In this document: positions 28,615 through 38,912 of the stretch, one piece after another
How positions within the stretch are numbered: position 1 is the first letter of the stretch
Layout: the number at the start of each line of letters is the position of its first letter
From: Collinsella sp.
Lineage (GTDB): Bacteria; Actinomycetota; Coriobacteriia; Coriobacteriales; Coriobacteriaceae
Reading direction: 5' to 3'
Assembly (NCBI GenBank): GCA_018373675.1
Contig: JAHAGQ010000003.1
Location: forward strand, 85,705 to 149,704
DNA length: 64,000 bases
Notes under the pieces: model-generated
Databases searched by the model: none
What the model was told of the DNA's origin: nothing
What the model saw: only the letters and a program-made list of their open reading frames with translations
Position numbers and translations under genes: made by a program

Positions 28615-29868
28615 ATGGAAAGACGCGAACATACATACGGTTATGAGGATGCCACAGACGTCACGCCGCCTCCCTGGACGGGTCCGGCGGTGGGCCTGAT
28701 GGACCTCGATGCGTTTTTTGCGAGCGTGGAGATGCTCGATCATCCCGAATGGCGCGGCAAGCCGCTCATCGTGGGCGGAGACGCCGATTCGCGTGGCGTC
28801 GTGTCCACGTGTTCGTATGAGGCACGTCGCTTTGGCGTGCACTCTGCCATGGCCTCGGCCGAAGCGCGGCGCTTGTGCCCGCAAGCCATTTGGACGCACG
28901 GGCACTTTGATCGCTACCGCGAGGTGGGCGCGCAGGTCATGGCGATTCTCGCCGACGAGACCCCGCGCGTTGAGCGCGTATCCATCGACGAAGCCTTTAT
29001 CGATATCACACCGGGTCGCTTTGCGCCCGAAGACCCGCTGCTGGTTGCGCGGCGTATAAGCGACCGCGTGACAGGGCTGGGAGTGACCTGCTCCATTGGC
29101 GTTGGCTGCAACAAGACGGTCGCAAAAATCGCAAGCGAGCGGGATAAGCCGTTTGGGCTGACCATCGTGCACCCCGGAACCGAGCAGCGCTTTTTGGCCG
29201 CGCTGCCGGTATCTGCCATGAGTGGCATCGGGCGCTCGGCCGAGGAGCGACTGCGCCGCATGCGCATCTACACCCTCGGCGAGCTTTCGCGCGCGCCCGA
29301 GTCCACACTGGCCTCTATTTTTGGCGTCAACGGCGAACGCATGCGCCAGCGTGCGCTAGGACTCGAAATCTCCGAAGTCACGAGTCTCGATGAAGGGCGC
29401 GAGGTCAAATCGGTCAGCAATGAACGCACCTTTGCGAAAGATTTGACTGAGCGTGGGGATATTGAGGCGGCGATTGCGCTGTTGGGAGAGTCAGTGGGAC
29501 GCCGTCTGCGCCGTCAGGGGCTGACGGGTGCCACGGTAACGCTCAAGCTCAAGTATTCGTATGGCAGCGGGCGTACGGCACAGCGCCGGCTGCCTCATCC
29601 GACCGACGATGAGAATATCTTCGTGGCGGTTGCGCTCGAGCTGCTCGACAATATCTGGCAGGAAGGCATGCATGTTCGCTTAGCGGGCATCGGCATGAGC
29701 GACTTCGACCACCAAGGCGGCATCCAGACCGACCTGTTCTGCGAGATCGATGACCGCGGAGCCCAATCCAGCGACCGACGCGACCTCTCCGTCGCCATCG
29801 ACGCCGTCCGAGACAAGTTCGGCGACACCGCCCTATCCTTCGGCCGCCAATCCCGCTTCAACGATTAG
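28615..29868 (+). CDS. dinB: DNA polymerase IV (Y family)
   Basis: Translesion polymerase. Motifs: GLMDLDAFFASVEM (metal Asp), CSYEARRFGVHSAM, SIDEAFIDIT (second metal Asp-Glu), CSIGVGCNKTVAKIAS, followed by little-finger sequence. A beta-clamp motif QTDLF lies ~40 residues before the C-terminus. 417 residues. It is the only plus-strand gene between 1.6 and 49.9 kb and stands divergently from rpsP. The ATG has no ribosome site (see the -10 element). Confidence 0.96.
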   Translation: MERREHTYGYEDATDVTPPPWTGPAVGLMDLDAFFASVEMLDHPEWRGKPLIVGGDADSRGVVSTCSYEARRFGVHSAMASAEARRLCPQAIWTHGHFDRYREVGAQVMAILADETPRVERVSIDEAFIDITPGRFAPEDPLLVARRISDRVTGLGVTCSIGVGCNKTVAKIASERDKPFGLTIVHPGTEQRFLAALPVSAMSGIGRSAEERLRRMRIYTLGELSRAPESTLASIFGVNGERMRQRALGLEISEVTSLDEGREVKSVSNERTFAKDLTERGDIEAAIALLGESVGRRLRRQGLTGATVTLKLKYSYGSGRTAQRRLPHPTDDENIFVAVALELLDNIWQEGMHVRLAGIGMSDFDHQGGIQTDLFCEIDDRGAQSSDRRDLSVAIDAVRDKFGDTALSFGRQSRFND

Positions 29869-29872
29869 TCCC

Positions 29873-29921
29873 TGAGGCAAAAAGAAAGCCGGGCAGGTGC
29901 GGAAAACCGCAACTGCCCGGC
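29873..29921 (-). terminator. Terminator between dinB and rsfS
   Basis: A 15-bp stem with one mismatch (29888-29902 with 29907-29921) and an AAAA loop; on the minus strand a T-rich run (TTTCTTTTTG) follows. It ends the rplU-to-rsfS unit and probably also stops dinB. Confidence 0.88.
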
Positions 29922-29962
29922 GATATGCGTGAGGATAGCTAAACCCCGTCTCAAATGAGCTA

Positions 29963-30418
29963 CTAGAGGAGGTTGAGGGGGAGCTGGGGGGCGTCTCCCC
30001 AGAGTTTCTCGAGGCGGTAGAAGTCGCGGGCTTCGGGAGTGAAGACGTGGACGACAACCGAACCGTAGTCCATGAGCATCCAAGTCTTCTGCTCGCGGCC
30101 CTCGATGGAGAACGGATGCTCGCCGCAAGCCTCGGCGACCTTCTCCTCAATTTCATCGACGATCGAATCAACCTGGCGGTTGTTGGTGCCGGTAGCAAGG
30201 ACAAAGTAGTCGCACACGTCGGAGAGCTCGGTCAGGTCGAGCACCTGAACGTCCTCGCCCTTCTTGTCGTAGGCGGCTTGTGCGGCAGCGCGGGCGACAT
30301 CCTCGGCGGCGACACCGCTCGCGGACAGCGAGGCGGCAGTACGGTCGGACGTGGCAACGAAACTCTTGTGCTCCACACCTTCAAGAATCTGCTCGTCGGT
30401 CATGGTCTCATCGGCCAT
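29963..30418 (-). CDS. rsfS: Ribosomal silencing factor RsfS
   Basis: Binds L14 and blocks subunit joining under starvation. The ~110-residue RsfS domain is clear (DVQVLDLTELSDVCDYFVLATGTNNRQV, WMLMDYGSVVVHVFTPEARDFYRLEKLWGDA). An extra ~40-residue N-terminal tail precedes it. 151 residues. AGAGG 6 nt before the ATG. nadD-yqeK-rsfS is a conserved trio. Confidence 0.95.
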   Translation of the reverse strand: MADETMTDEQILEGVEHKSFVATSDRTAASLSASGVAAEDVARAAAQAAYDKKGEDVQVLDLTELSDVCDYFVLATGTNNRQVDSIVDEIEEKVAEACGEHPFSIEGREQKTWMLMDYGSVVVHVFTPEARDFYRLEKLWGDAPQLPLNLL

Positions 30419-30445
30419 GGAATACCTCTTTCTAGACAGCCCAAG

Positions 30446-31054
30446 CTAGCGCAGCTGGGCGTAATGGTTGTAAATCGTAATAGCCGTGGGATAAAGATAA
30501 CGCCCGGACTGGATCACATAGACCAGACCCTGCGCAAAACAGGAGAAGAACAACTCGTCGAGCGAGGACTTCCCCACCATCTTGCGCAGCGCATGGGCAT
30601 AGTCACCGTGGCGGTTGGGTTCGATGGCATCGGCAACAAAGACCACCATATCGAGCGGCGTCATGTCGCAAGCGCCCACGGTGTGACGGTCGACAGCCTG
30701 AAAGACTGCCGGAGACAGATCGGGAAAAAGCTGCGGAAGCTCATAGGCGGCAACCGGGCCATGCAAAAGCGGCGTCGCGGCAGACGGAGAGCCGGCAATC
30801 TTAATGCCGTAATGCAGAGCGCGCGTGACCAGCTCGTCGTCGGAGAGCACCTTGTCCCAGTCATGGATCAGGCCGGCGGCAGCGGCATCAAAGCGGTCGA
30901 CACCGTACACCTCGGCTAGGTGCAACGCCGTCTCGGCAACCCCGAGCGAATGCACGTAGCGCTTACGCTTATCCTTCATGCGCACATCGAGCAACTCGTG
31001 GATACGCGTCAAGAGCGCACGCTCATCGCCCTCAAACTGATCTTCTACCGACAA
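30446..31054 (-). CDS. yqeK: YqeK family HD-domain hydrolase
   Basis: 202 residues. HD-domain metal ligands: RYVHSLGVAE (His), GLIHDWDK (His-Asp) and VDRHTVG, with DAIEPNR near the end. YqeK enzymes symmetrically split Ap4A to ADP. Start is TTG at 31054 with a G-rich ribosome site ~5 nt upstream. Neighbours nadD and rsfS are the standard context. Confidence 0.92.
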   Translation of the reverse strand: MSVEDQFEGDERALLTRIHELLDVRMKDKRKRYVHSLGVAETALHLAEVYGVDRFDAAAAGLIHDWDKVLSDDELVTRALHYGIKIAGSPSAATPLLHGPVAAYELPQLFPDLSPAVFQAVDRHTVGACDMTPLDMVVFVADAIEPNRHGDYAHALRKMVGKSSLDELFFSCFAQGLVYVIQSGRYLYPTAITIYNHYAQLR

Positions 31055-31066
31055 CGTTCTCCCCCA

Positions 31067-31744
31067 TCAATCAAAATCGTCTTGCCCAAGATTGGCATAC
31101 AGACCGCGTTTACGGATATAGCCGAGCACAGACTCGCTCGTAAGATAGCGCACGCTCATGCCGCGGGCAACTCGCTTACGAATGTTCGTCGAGCTGATCG
31201 CCAGCGCCGGAATCTGAATATAACGCACGTCGAATGGCAGCCCCGATTCCTTAATTCGCGCCCGGGCCGTATCGATGTCAAAGCCGGGTCGTGTCGCAGC
31301 AATAAAGGTTGCCAGTTCGGCAATCTCATCAGCATTGTGCCAGGTCACAATATCGATAATCGCATCGGCACCCGTAATAAAGTAAAGCTTCACCTGTGGC
31401 GGGTAAAACTCGCGAAGGGCATGTAGCGTATCGGCTGTATAGGTGACACCGGCACGATCTATCTCGAAGCGGCTTGCCAAAAAGGCCGGGTTCGCAGCAG
31501 TGGCGAGGACCGTCATGGCATAACGGTCCTCAGCAGGCGTCACCGGTTTGTCAAGCTTAAAGGCGGGAGAGCCGGCCGGCATAAAAAGCACAGCGTCCAA
31601 GTCGAGCGATTCGCGAGCCTGCTCGGCGGTAACCAAGTGCCCGTAATGAATCGGGTCAAAGGTGCCGCCCATAATGCCAAGCCGAAACTCATGCCCATCC
31701 TTGATGGGCAGCTCGGGCAATCCGATTCCACCTCGCAGCGACAT
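31067..31744 (-). CDS. nadD: Nicotinate-nucleotide adenylyltransferase
   Basis: Makes deamido-NAD from nicotinate mononucleotide. GIMGGTFDPIHYGHL is the nucleotidyltransferase signature and ISSTNIRKRVARGMSVRYL the C-terminal one. 225 residues with ~20 residues before the usual start of the fold. The ATG lies 3 nt after the obgE stop. Confidence 0.95.
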   Translation of the reverse strand: MSLRGGIGLPELPIKDGHEFRLGIMGGTFDPIHYGHLVTAEQARESLDLDAVLFMPAGSPAFKLDKPVTPAEDRYAMTVLATAANPAFLASRFEIDRAGVTYTADTLHALREFYPPQVKLYFITGADAIIDIVTWHNADEIAELATFIAATRPGFDIDTARARIKESGLPFDVRYIQIPALAISSTNIRKRVARGMSVRYLTSESVLGYIRKRGLYANLGQDDFD

Positions 31745-31747
31745 GGC

Positions 31748-33226
<1,479 letters not shown>

Positions 33227-33230
33227 CTAC

Positions 33231-33274
33231 AAAAAAGAGGGAGACCCTTGAATCCTAAAGCTCAAGTGCCTCCC
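33231..33274 (-). terminator. Hairpin between rpmA and obgE
   Basis: A 13-bp stem with two mismatches (33239-33251 region with 33262-33274) followed on the minus strand by six T. It probably gives partial termination, so that ribosomal protein mRNA exceeds obgE mRNA. Confidence 0.75.
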
Positions 33275-33299
33275 ACATATGTGCTCTATGAAGGGTGAA

Positions 33300-33557
33300 T
33301 TACGCGTTCGCGAGCGGGCGTACGCTGACCCTGTGCTTGATACCCTTGTGGAACTCAACGGTACCGTCGACCAGCGCGAACAGCGTGTCGTCCTTACCAC
33401 GGCCAACGTTCTCACCCGGGTGGATGTGCGTGCCGTGCTGACGGACGAGAATCGTGCCCGTGGTTACCGTCTGGCCGGCATAGCGCTTCGTGCCAAGGCG
33501 CTGACCGCGGGAGTCACGGCCATTACGGGAGGAACCGAGTCCTTTTTTGTGTGCCAT
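33300..33557 (-). CDS. rpmA: 50S ribosomal protein L27
   Basis: 85 residues with the standard sequence [15 protein letters not shown] and [28 protein letters not shown]. The N-terminus begins directly at MAHKKG, so there is no cleaved leader as in Firmicutes. Confidence 0.98.
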   Translation of the reverse strand: MAHKKGLGSSRNGRDSRGQRLGTKRYAGQTVTTGTILVRQHGTHIHPGENVGRGKDDTLFALVDGTVEFHKGIKHRVSVRPLANA

Positions 33558-33590
33558 TGTGTATACCTACTCTTTCGTTACGAGTGTAAT

Positions 33591-33965
33591 CTACTCGGCG
33601 ACGGGAGCCTCGGCAACAGCCTCAGCCTCTGCCTTGACAGCCTTCTTGGCGCGGGACGTAGCCTGGACCTTCACGATCTTCAGCTTGGTGAGCTGCTGAC
33701 GGTGACCCTTCAGACGACGATAGCGCTTACGCTTGTGGAACTTGAAGACCAGCTGCTTCTCGCCCTTGAACTGCTCAACGATCTGAGCGGTAACCTTGGC
33801 CTTGGCCAGCTTGTCGGGATCGGTGACGATCTTCTTACCATCGTTGAGGAAGATAACCGGCAGGGTGACCTTGTCGCCCTCATTGCCCTCGATCTTCTCG
33901 ACGGTGATGACATCGTCGGTGGCGACCTTGTACTGCTTGCCGCCCGTGTTAACGATTGCGTACAT
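33591..33965 (-). CDS. rplU: 50S ribosomal protein L21
   Basis: 124 residues: L21 core (MYAIVNTGGKQYKVATDD, FKFHKRKRYRRLKGHRQQ) plus an Ala/Glu-rich tail of ~20 residues. ATG at 33965 gives the canonical start; the ATG 7 codons earlier does not. First gene of the rplU-rpmA-obgE-nadD-yqeK-rsfS unit. Confidence 0.97.
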   Translation of the reverse strand: MYAIVNTGGKQYKVATDDVITVEKIEGNEGDKVTLPVIFLNDGKKIVTDPDKLAKAKVTAQIVEQFKGEKQLVFKFHKRKRYRRLKGHRQQLTKLKIVKVQATSRAKKAVKAEAEAVAEAPVAE

Positions 33966-34007
33966 GTTTACTTGCCCTTCATGCATCAGTTAGTGCAACA
34001 GCCGAAT

Positions 34008-34036
34008 ATAGTAGCAGGCGAAAATACCCCCGTCAA
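34008..34036 (-). promoter_or_regulatory. Promoter of rplU operon, overlapping the upstream gene's stop
   Basis: Minus strand TTGACG (34036-34031) and TACTAT (34013-34008) with a 17-bp spacer; the start point is ~36 nt before the rplU ATG. The -35 box covers the last codons and stop of the DUF2344 gene. Confidence 0.7.
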
Positions 34037-34845
34037 CGAGTATGTGGAGCAAATCCACAAGTTCGCACAGGTATGGGGCTGACGAGTCGGCCCTCGTCGT
34101 CCTCGCATGCTTGATTCTGACGCTCGACATCGTAGGAGCAGATGGTCACGAGGTCTTGCATACCGGTGGAAACAATAGGTGCATCCACGCCCGGGGTCAA
34201 GCCCTGCAACAAAACATCAGCAGCAGAAAGCAAAATTTCCGGACGCATAGAGCCCTCGTTGTCGGCATGGGTGTCGAGCATGAGAACCAAATGGTCCGGG
34301 CGCTCCCCCGCCGTGAGCTCATAGCCAACGAGCGTGTGATCCAAATCCAAGCGCTTGCTCTTTTTGCCGCGCGCGTAGTCGATGCCATGATCCGCGCGCA
34401 GCGTGTCGATCGCACGACGCACCTCGTCGGCGCTTACGGGCGCCTCGGGATCCAGGTGTAAGTCGATGCGATACGACAGGCGCGTGAGCTGCGCCGTCAA
34501 CGCCGGCGTGCGCACGTCGATGTACGCCGCCTCGATGGGCGCCAGATCGGCCGGAGACGCCGCAGCCAGGCGCCCAAACGCCTCGTCGAGCGCCACGAAC
34601 TCGGTCATAAACAGGTCATACCACTCGCAGGTCGACGACGTACCCACCGGTAGCGCCGAAGAGAAGCCCACGCGCATGTGCGGAGAGAAGCCCTGCGTGA
34701 CGGCATAGGGAAGTCCCGCACGGCGCACGATGCGCTCAATGGTATGGATCACTTCGAGATGGCCCAGGTACTTAAGGCGATCGCGCTTGCCATAGCGAAC
34801 ACGAAGCCTAAAGAGCGAGGGGTTGTCGGTCAGGCGCTCACTCAT
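34033..34845 (-). CDS. DUF2344/TIGR03936 family protein (radical SAM-linked)
   Basis: 270 residues of the DUF2344 family, which always accompanies the TIGR03960 radical SAM protein, either fused or next to it. Recognisable N-terminus: LRVRYGKRDRLKYLGHLEVIHTIERIVRRAGLPYAVTQGFSPH. The start ATG overlaps the stop of the upstream radical SAM gene (ATGA), so the two are translationally coupled. Function unknown; the recurrent location next to rplU-rpmA hints at a link with translation or RNA, which is inference. Confidence 0.88.
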   Translation of the reverse strand: MSERLTDNPSLFRLRVRYGKRDRLKYLGHLEVIHTIERIVRRAGLPYAVTQGFSPHMRVGFSSALPVGTSSTCEWYDLFMTEFVALDEAFGRLAAASPADLAPIEAAYIDVRTPALTAQLTRLSYRIDLHLDPEAPVSADEVRRAIDTLRADHGIDYARGKKSKRLDLDHTLVGYELTAGERPDHLVLMLDTHADNEGSMRPEILLSAADVLLQGLTPGVDAPIVSTGMQDLVTICSYDVERQNQACEDDEGRLVSPIPVRTCGFAPHTR

Positions 34846-36719
34846 GCGCGATCACCCATCAATACATTCTTGGCGTGGAGCGTGGGGCAGATCCCGCAGC
34901 CGGTGCACGACGTGCGGGTGCAGTCGGGAGTCGTGACGCCCTCGAGCGAGCGACGGTACTCGCGCTCGAGAAAGCCGCGTGTGCAGCCGGGGCTCACGTG
35001 CTCCCACGGCAGGCGCCAGTCCAACTCGTAGGGCAGGTGCACGAGTTCATTGAGGTCGATGCCGTTTTTGGCAGCAGCCTCCTTCCAGTTATCGAGCGAG
35101 AAATGCTCTACCCAGGCGTCAAAGCGAGAGCCCGAGCGCCAAGCGTCGATGATGACGGGCGTCATGTCACGACCGGCGCGGGACAGTGCGGCCTCGATGA
35201 GCGAGGTCTCGGCATCGTGGTAATGAACGCGGACGGCACGGTTGCGAACGCTCGTGATGAGCAGCTTCTGGCGACGCTTGACGTCGTCGTAGTCGAGCTG
35301 CGGGCACCACTGGAACGGCGTGGCAGCCTTAGGGATAAAGACCGAAACCGAGATCGACACCGAGATCGAGCCGCGACGAGCCTTGGGCACCACGGAACGA
35401 CCGAGCTCCAGCACGTGATCGGCCAGATTGGCGATGGCCACGATGTCCTCGTCGCGCTCGCCGGGAAGGCCCATCATAAAGTAGAGCTTCATGCGGTTCC
35501 AGCCGGCCTCGAAGGCCGCCTTGGCCGCACGGTCCAGGTCCTCCTCGGTCACGTTCTTGTTAATGATGTCGCGCATGCGCTGGCTGCCGGCCTCGGGCGC
35601 GAACGTCAGGCCGCCCTTCTTTTCGCCGGCAACCGACTCGGCCATATCCACGCCAAACGAATCCAGGCGCTGCGACGGAATAGACACGCGAATACCCGTA
35701 TCCTCCAGGCGACGGTTGAGCCTGCCGAGCACGTCGCGAATGCAGGAGTGGTCGGTCGTGGAGAGCGAGGTCAGCGACACCTCGTCATAGCCGGTCTTTT
35801 CCAGACCCTGAATCACCGACGAGACGATTTGGTCGGCCGAGCGCTCGCGCACCGGACGATACGTCATGCCGGCCTGGCAAAAACGACAGCCGCGGGCGCA
35901 GCCGCGCAGGATCTCGATAGACAGGCGGTCGTGAACCAGCTGCGCATAGGGCACGCACGACTGCGACAGCGGATTCGTGGCGCCGAAATCCTCGACGACG
36001 CGCTTGTAGACCACGGTCGGCGCATCCTTGCCTTCACGCGGCACGGTGTAGCCATGCGGCGAGCAGGGCTCGTCGTGACGAACCTCATAGAGCGATGGCA
36101 CGTAGTTGCCGGCAATGGATGCAAGCTGCTCGACAATCTGCGCGCGCGGGACCCCTTCGTCACGCAGGCGGCGATGCAGCTGGCAGGTCTCGAGCAGCGA
36201 TTCCTCGCCCTCACCGATGAGGATGGCATCGAAGAAGGCCGCGTACGGCTCGGGGTTGTACACCGAGGGGCCGCCGGCGATGATGATAGGGTCGTCTTCG
36301 CCTCGGTCGGCCGCCAACAGTGGAATGCCAGCGAGGTCGAGTGCCTCGAGGAAGTTCGTCACCGCCATCTCGTGCGGCACATGCAGACCGACGATATCAA
36401 ACGAAGCGACCGGCGCTGCACCCTCAAGCGAGAGCAGCGGAATGCCCGCCTCGCGCATAGCGTCACCCATATCGGGCCACGGCACATAGCCACGCTCGCA
36501 GGAGATGCCCTCGGCCTGGTTAAGGATGTTGTAGAGGATGGCGATACCCTGGTTGGGCAGACCGACCTCGTACACATCCGGATAGATCAGGCAGCAACGG
36601 TAGTCGGCATCGGCCTTGGAAAGCGTGCCCCACTCGTGATCGATATAGCGACTCGGCTTCTCGACCTTGGCGAGCAACGGCTCAATTAAATGAAAACAGT
36701 CTTGGTATGCAACGCGCAA
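34842..36719 (-). CDS. TIGR03960 family B12-binding-like radical SAM protein
   Basis: 625 residues. N-terminal ~200 residues resemble a cobalamin-binding-type Rossmann domain (VGLPNQGIAILYNILNQ, IGEGEESLLE). The radical SAM cluster motif is CARGCRFCQAG; FAPEAGSQRMRDIINKNVTEEDL and LYFMMGLPGERDEDI follow as in methylthiotransferase-like enzymes. A Cys-rich end (CTRTSCTGCGIC) could hold another cluster. Start is TTG with AGGGG 6 nt upstream. The reaction is unknown; paired with the DUF2344 protein. Confidence 0.88.
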   Translation of the reverse strand: MRVAYQDCFHLIEPLLAKVEKPSRYIDHEWGTLSKADADYRCCLIYPDVYEVGLPNQGIAILYNILNQAEGISCERGYVPWPDMGDAMREAGIPLLSLEGAAPVASFDIVGLHVPHEMAVTNFLEALDLAGIPLLAADRGEDDPIIIAGGPSVYNPEPYAAFFDAILIGEGEESLLETCQLHRRLRDEGVPRAQIVEQLASIAGNYVPSLYEVRHDEPCSPHGYTVPREGKDAPTVVYKRVVEDFGATNPLSQSCVPYAQLVHDRLSIEILRGCARGCRFCQAGMTYRPVRERSADQIVSSVIQGLEKTGYDEVSLTSLSTTDHSCIRDVLGRLNRRLEDTGIRVSIPSQRLDSFGVDMAESVAGEKKGGLTFAPEAGSQRMRDIINKNVTEEDLDRAAKAAFEAGWNRMKLYFMMGLPGERDEDIVAIANLADHVLELGRSVVPKARRGSISVSISVSVFIPKAATPFQWCPQLDYDDVKRRQKLLITSVRNRAVRVHYHDAETSLIEAALSRAGRDMTPVIIDAWRSGSRFDAWVEHFSLDNWKEAAAKNGIDLNELVHLPYELDWRLPWEHVSPGCTRGFLEREYRRSLEGVTTPDCTRTSCTGCGICPTLHAKNVLMGDRA

Positions 36720-36728
36720 CGGAAACCC

Positions 36729-37658
36729 CTAAGCAGCGAGATCTGATGCGTCCTGATAGGACGCCATAGGACGGGTAGCGCCCGCGACCGTGGTCACCAG
36801 ATCGCGAACGCGGGAGAACGTGGCAGTGACCACCTCGTTGGCACGGCTGTAGTCGACATCGCGCTCGTAGAGCGAAACGAGCGCACGGCCCATGCCATAG
36901 GTGCCCGCGGCAGCAGTGAGCGCCTTGACGGCAAACCCAATATGCGGCGTCTGCTTGACAAGTGCGCGGGTGACCGCTCGGATCACAAGACCGCCGGCAA
37001 GCACGCCCGCGACCTCGTAGCCGCGCTCGGGCTTAATGCCGCGTCCAAAGACGGCAGCGAGCTCAAAGAGCATGCCCACCTGCGCCAGCGCCATAACGGG
37101 ATAATCGGCGCCCGGCAAAAACACCAGCGCACCGGTCGCCATATTGGTGAGCGCGCACGAGGTGATGATACGATTGGCCGCAGCGATGCGCATGAAGGCA
37201 AAGTTCGCCGCAAAAGCCGTTTCCTTGTCGGTGCGATCGAGAATCCAGCGGGCAAGCGTCTCGAGCAGATACGTCTTATCGGTTGCCGCTACCACGCCGA
37301 GCATGGGCGTAGACTCCTCGATAAACGGCACCTCCACAGCAGACTCGGCAAGCACGCACACGGGCGCGCCGGCGATCACGAGCTCCTGCACGGCACTCTC
37401 CAAGCGGTCGGAACCACACGAGAGCACCAGCACCACATCGGTATCGGTCTTTGGAGCATTTCGCTCCTCCCCCAGACGCTCGACGCGCACAATGCCCGAG
37501 GTCGTCTGCGGCACAAAGGCGTCACGCACCGTCTCGGCCAGAAAGCGCGAGGCGGACGAATCCAGATAGACCGAGACGCGCACAGGTGTATCGGAATCCT
37601 TCTTAACGGACGCGCCCATCTTAAAAGCGCGGGTCAGCTTATCTACGGGAATTTTCAT
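36729..37658 (-). CDS. DUF697-like membrane protein of unknown function
   Basis: 309 residues, not firmly recognised. The first ~130 residues are a soluble alpha/beta domain with a possible nucleotide-binding-like fold but no P-loop. The C-terminal half is hydrophobic (CALTNMATGALVFLPGADYPVMALAQVGMLFELAAVFGR and GLVIRAVTRALVKQTPHIGFAVKALTAAAGTYGMGRAL), resembling the DUF697 membrane module usually attached to GTPases. GGAGGGG precedes the ATG. It is 18 bp after rodA and 9 bp before the radical SAM gene, so it belongs to the mre string; a role in envelope growth is only suggested by position. Confidence 0.6.
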   Translation of the reverse strand: MKIPVDKLTRAFKMGASVKKDSDTPVRVSVYLDSSASRFLAETVRDAFVPQTTSGIVRVERLGEERNAPKTDTDVVLVLSCGSDRLESAVQELVIAGAPVCVLAESAVEVPFIEESTPMLGVVAATDKTYLLETLARWILDRTDKETAFAANFAFMRIAAANRIITSCALTNMATGALVFLPGADYPVMALAQVGMLFELAAVFGRGIKPERGYEVAGVLAGGLVIRAVTRALVKQTPHIGFAVKALTAAAGTYGMGRALVSLYERDVDYSRANEVVTATFSRVRDLVTTVAGATRPMASYQDASDLAA

Positions 37659-37676
37659 GGCAAACCCCTCCAGCGG

Positions 37677-38903
37677 TTACGCGGCGCCCGAACGATGCCG
37701 CCATATGGATTGTACGATACCCACCGTCAGCAGCTGAATCATCATCGAAGACGAACCGAAGCTAATAAACGGTAGCGGAATACCGGTAATCGGCATCATG
37801 CCGATGCACATGCCGATGTTTTCGAAAGTCTGGAACGCCCACATGCCAACGATGCCCACACACGAAAGACGCAAAAACAGCGACTCGCACTTAAAGGCGA
37901 CGCGAATCGTCGAAAAGATCAGCAGCACGTAGAGGCACAGGAGCAAAAAGGAACCGCAAAAGCCAAAGGTCTCGGACAGGAAGGCGAAGACGAAGTCGGT
38001 GTGGAACTCAGGCAGAAAGCCGCCGGCCGACTGCGTCGCATGCCCCAGGCCCTTACCAAAGAAGCCGCCCGAGCCAACGGCGATAAGCGACTGCTGCAGG
38101 TTGTAGGCATCGTCCGAATCGGCATTATCGGGGTCGATAAAGACCGTCAGACGGTTCATCTGATACTGCTTGATGAGCACATCGTGGCCGAGCAACGAAT
38201 CAAAGACCGAATCAAGCGCCAGGACGAGGGCCACCAGGCCCACGAGCAGGGCCAGGGTCGACAGCACCCATTCGCGGCGTGCACCGCTCATGCAGATGAC
38301 GATGGCGCCCGAAACCAGCACGACCAGGCCCGAGCCCAGGTCACCCATGGCAACGACGGCCAAAAACGGAATGGACAGCATGCCGCAGAGCTTGACGTAG
38401 TCGCGAACGGTATCGATGCGACCGTTATACTGCGAACCAAGCGTAGCAATAAAGAAGATGGTGATGAGCTTGGCAAGCTCAACCGGCTGGAACGTCAAGC
38501 CGATACCGGGAATCTTGATCCAGCCCGTCATGCCCAGACCGCCCGTATAGGACAGACCCGGAATCTTGGGCGAGAAGATCACGATCAGGTCGATGACGAG
38601 CAACGCCGTCGAGAAATTGGAAATACCGCGCAGGTCGGTACGCCAGACCAGCACCGCCAGCACCGCCCCGATGCCAATTCCCAGAAGATGGCGTGAAAAC
38701 GATGCATCGGCCTTAAACTGCGAAGCCGACCAGATAATGATGGCACCGTAGGCGACGAGCGCCACAGTAGCCACGAGCACACCGATATGCACCTTTTGGC
38801 GAAACGTGCCGCGCGAGGCCGAAAGTTGCTTGTTGACGCGGTCCAGGCTGCTGCGAGAGCCGGTCTTGGTTGAACGGAACAGATCCGCCGGAGAAAAATC
38901 CAT
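37677..38903 (-). CDS. rodA: Peptidoglycan glycosyltransferase RodA (SEDS family)
   Basis: 408 residues, about ten membrane helices. SEDS landmarks: QPVELAKL with the preceding FQPVE, the large loop containing NLQQSLIAVGSGGFFGKGLG, FVFAFLSETFG, and GIPLPFISFGSSSM. It polymerises lipid II during side-wall elongation together with the class B PBP encoded just upstream. RodA rather than FtsW is assigned from that context. AGGAGG 5 nt before the ATG. Confidence 0.94.
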   Translation of the reverse strand: MDFSPADLFRSTKTGSRSSLDRVNKQLSASRGTFRQKVHIGVLVATVALVAYGAIIIWSASQFKADASFSRHLLGIGIGAVLAVLVWRTDLRGISNFSTALLVIDLIVIFSPKIPGLSYTGGLGMTGWIKIPGIGLTFQPVELAKLITIFFIATLGSQYNGRIDTVRDYVKLCGMLSIPFLAVVAMGDLGSGLVVLVSGAIVICMSGARREWVLSTLALLVGLVALVLALDSVFDSLLGHDVLIKQYQMNRLTVFIDPDNADSDDAYNLQQSLIAVGSGGFFGKGLGHATQSAGGFLPEFHTDFVFAFLSETFGFCGSFLLLCLYVLLIFSTIRVAFKCESLFLRLSCVGIVGMWAFQTFENIGMCIGMMPITGIPLPFISFGSSSMMIQLLTVGIVQSIWRHRSGAA

Positions 38904-38912
38904 CGCAACCTC

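Noticed and set aside
28620..28650. LexA box near the dinB start (CGAACATACATACGGTT)
   Set aside because: Only one half resembles the Gram-positive CGAAC...GTTCG operator and the second half does not match.
34875..36689. A 604-residue open frame on the plus strand
   Set aside because: Antisense to the radical SAM gene; Arg/His-rich and without motifs.
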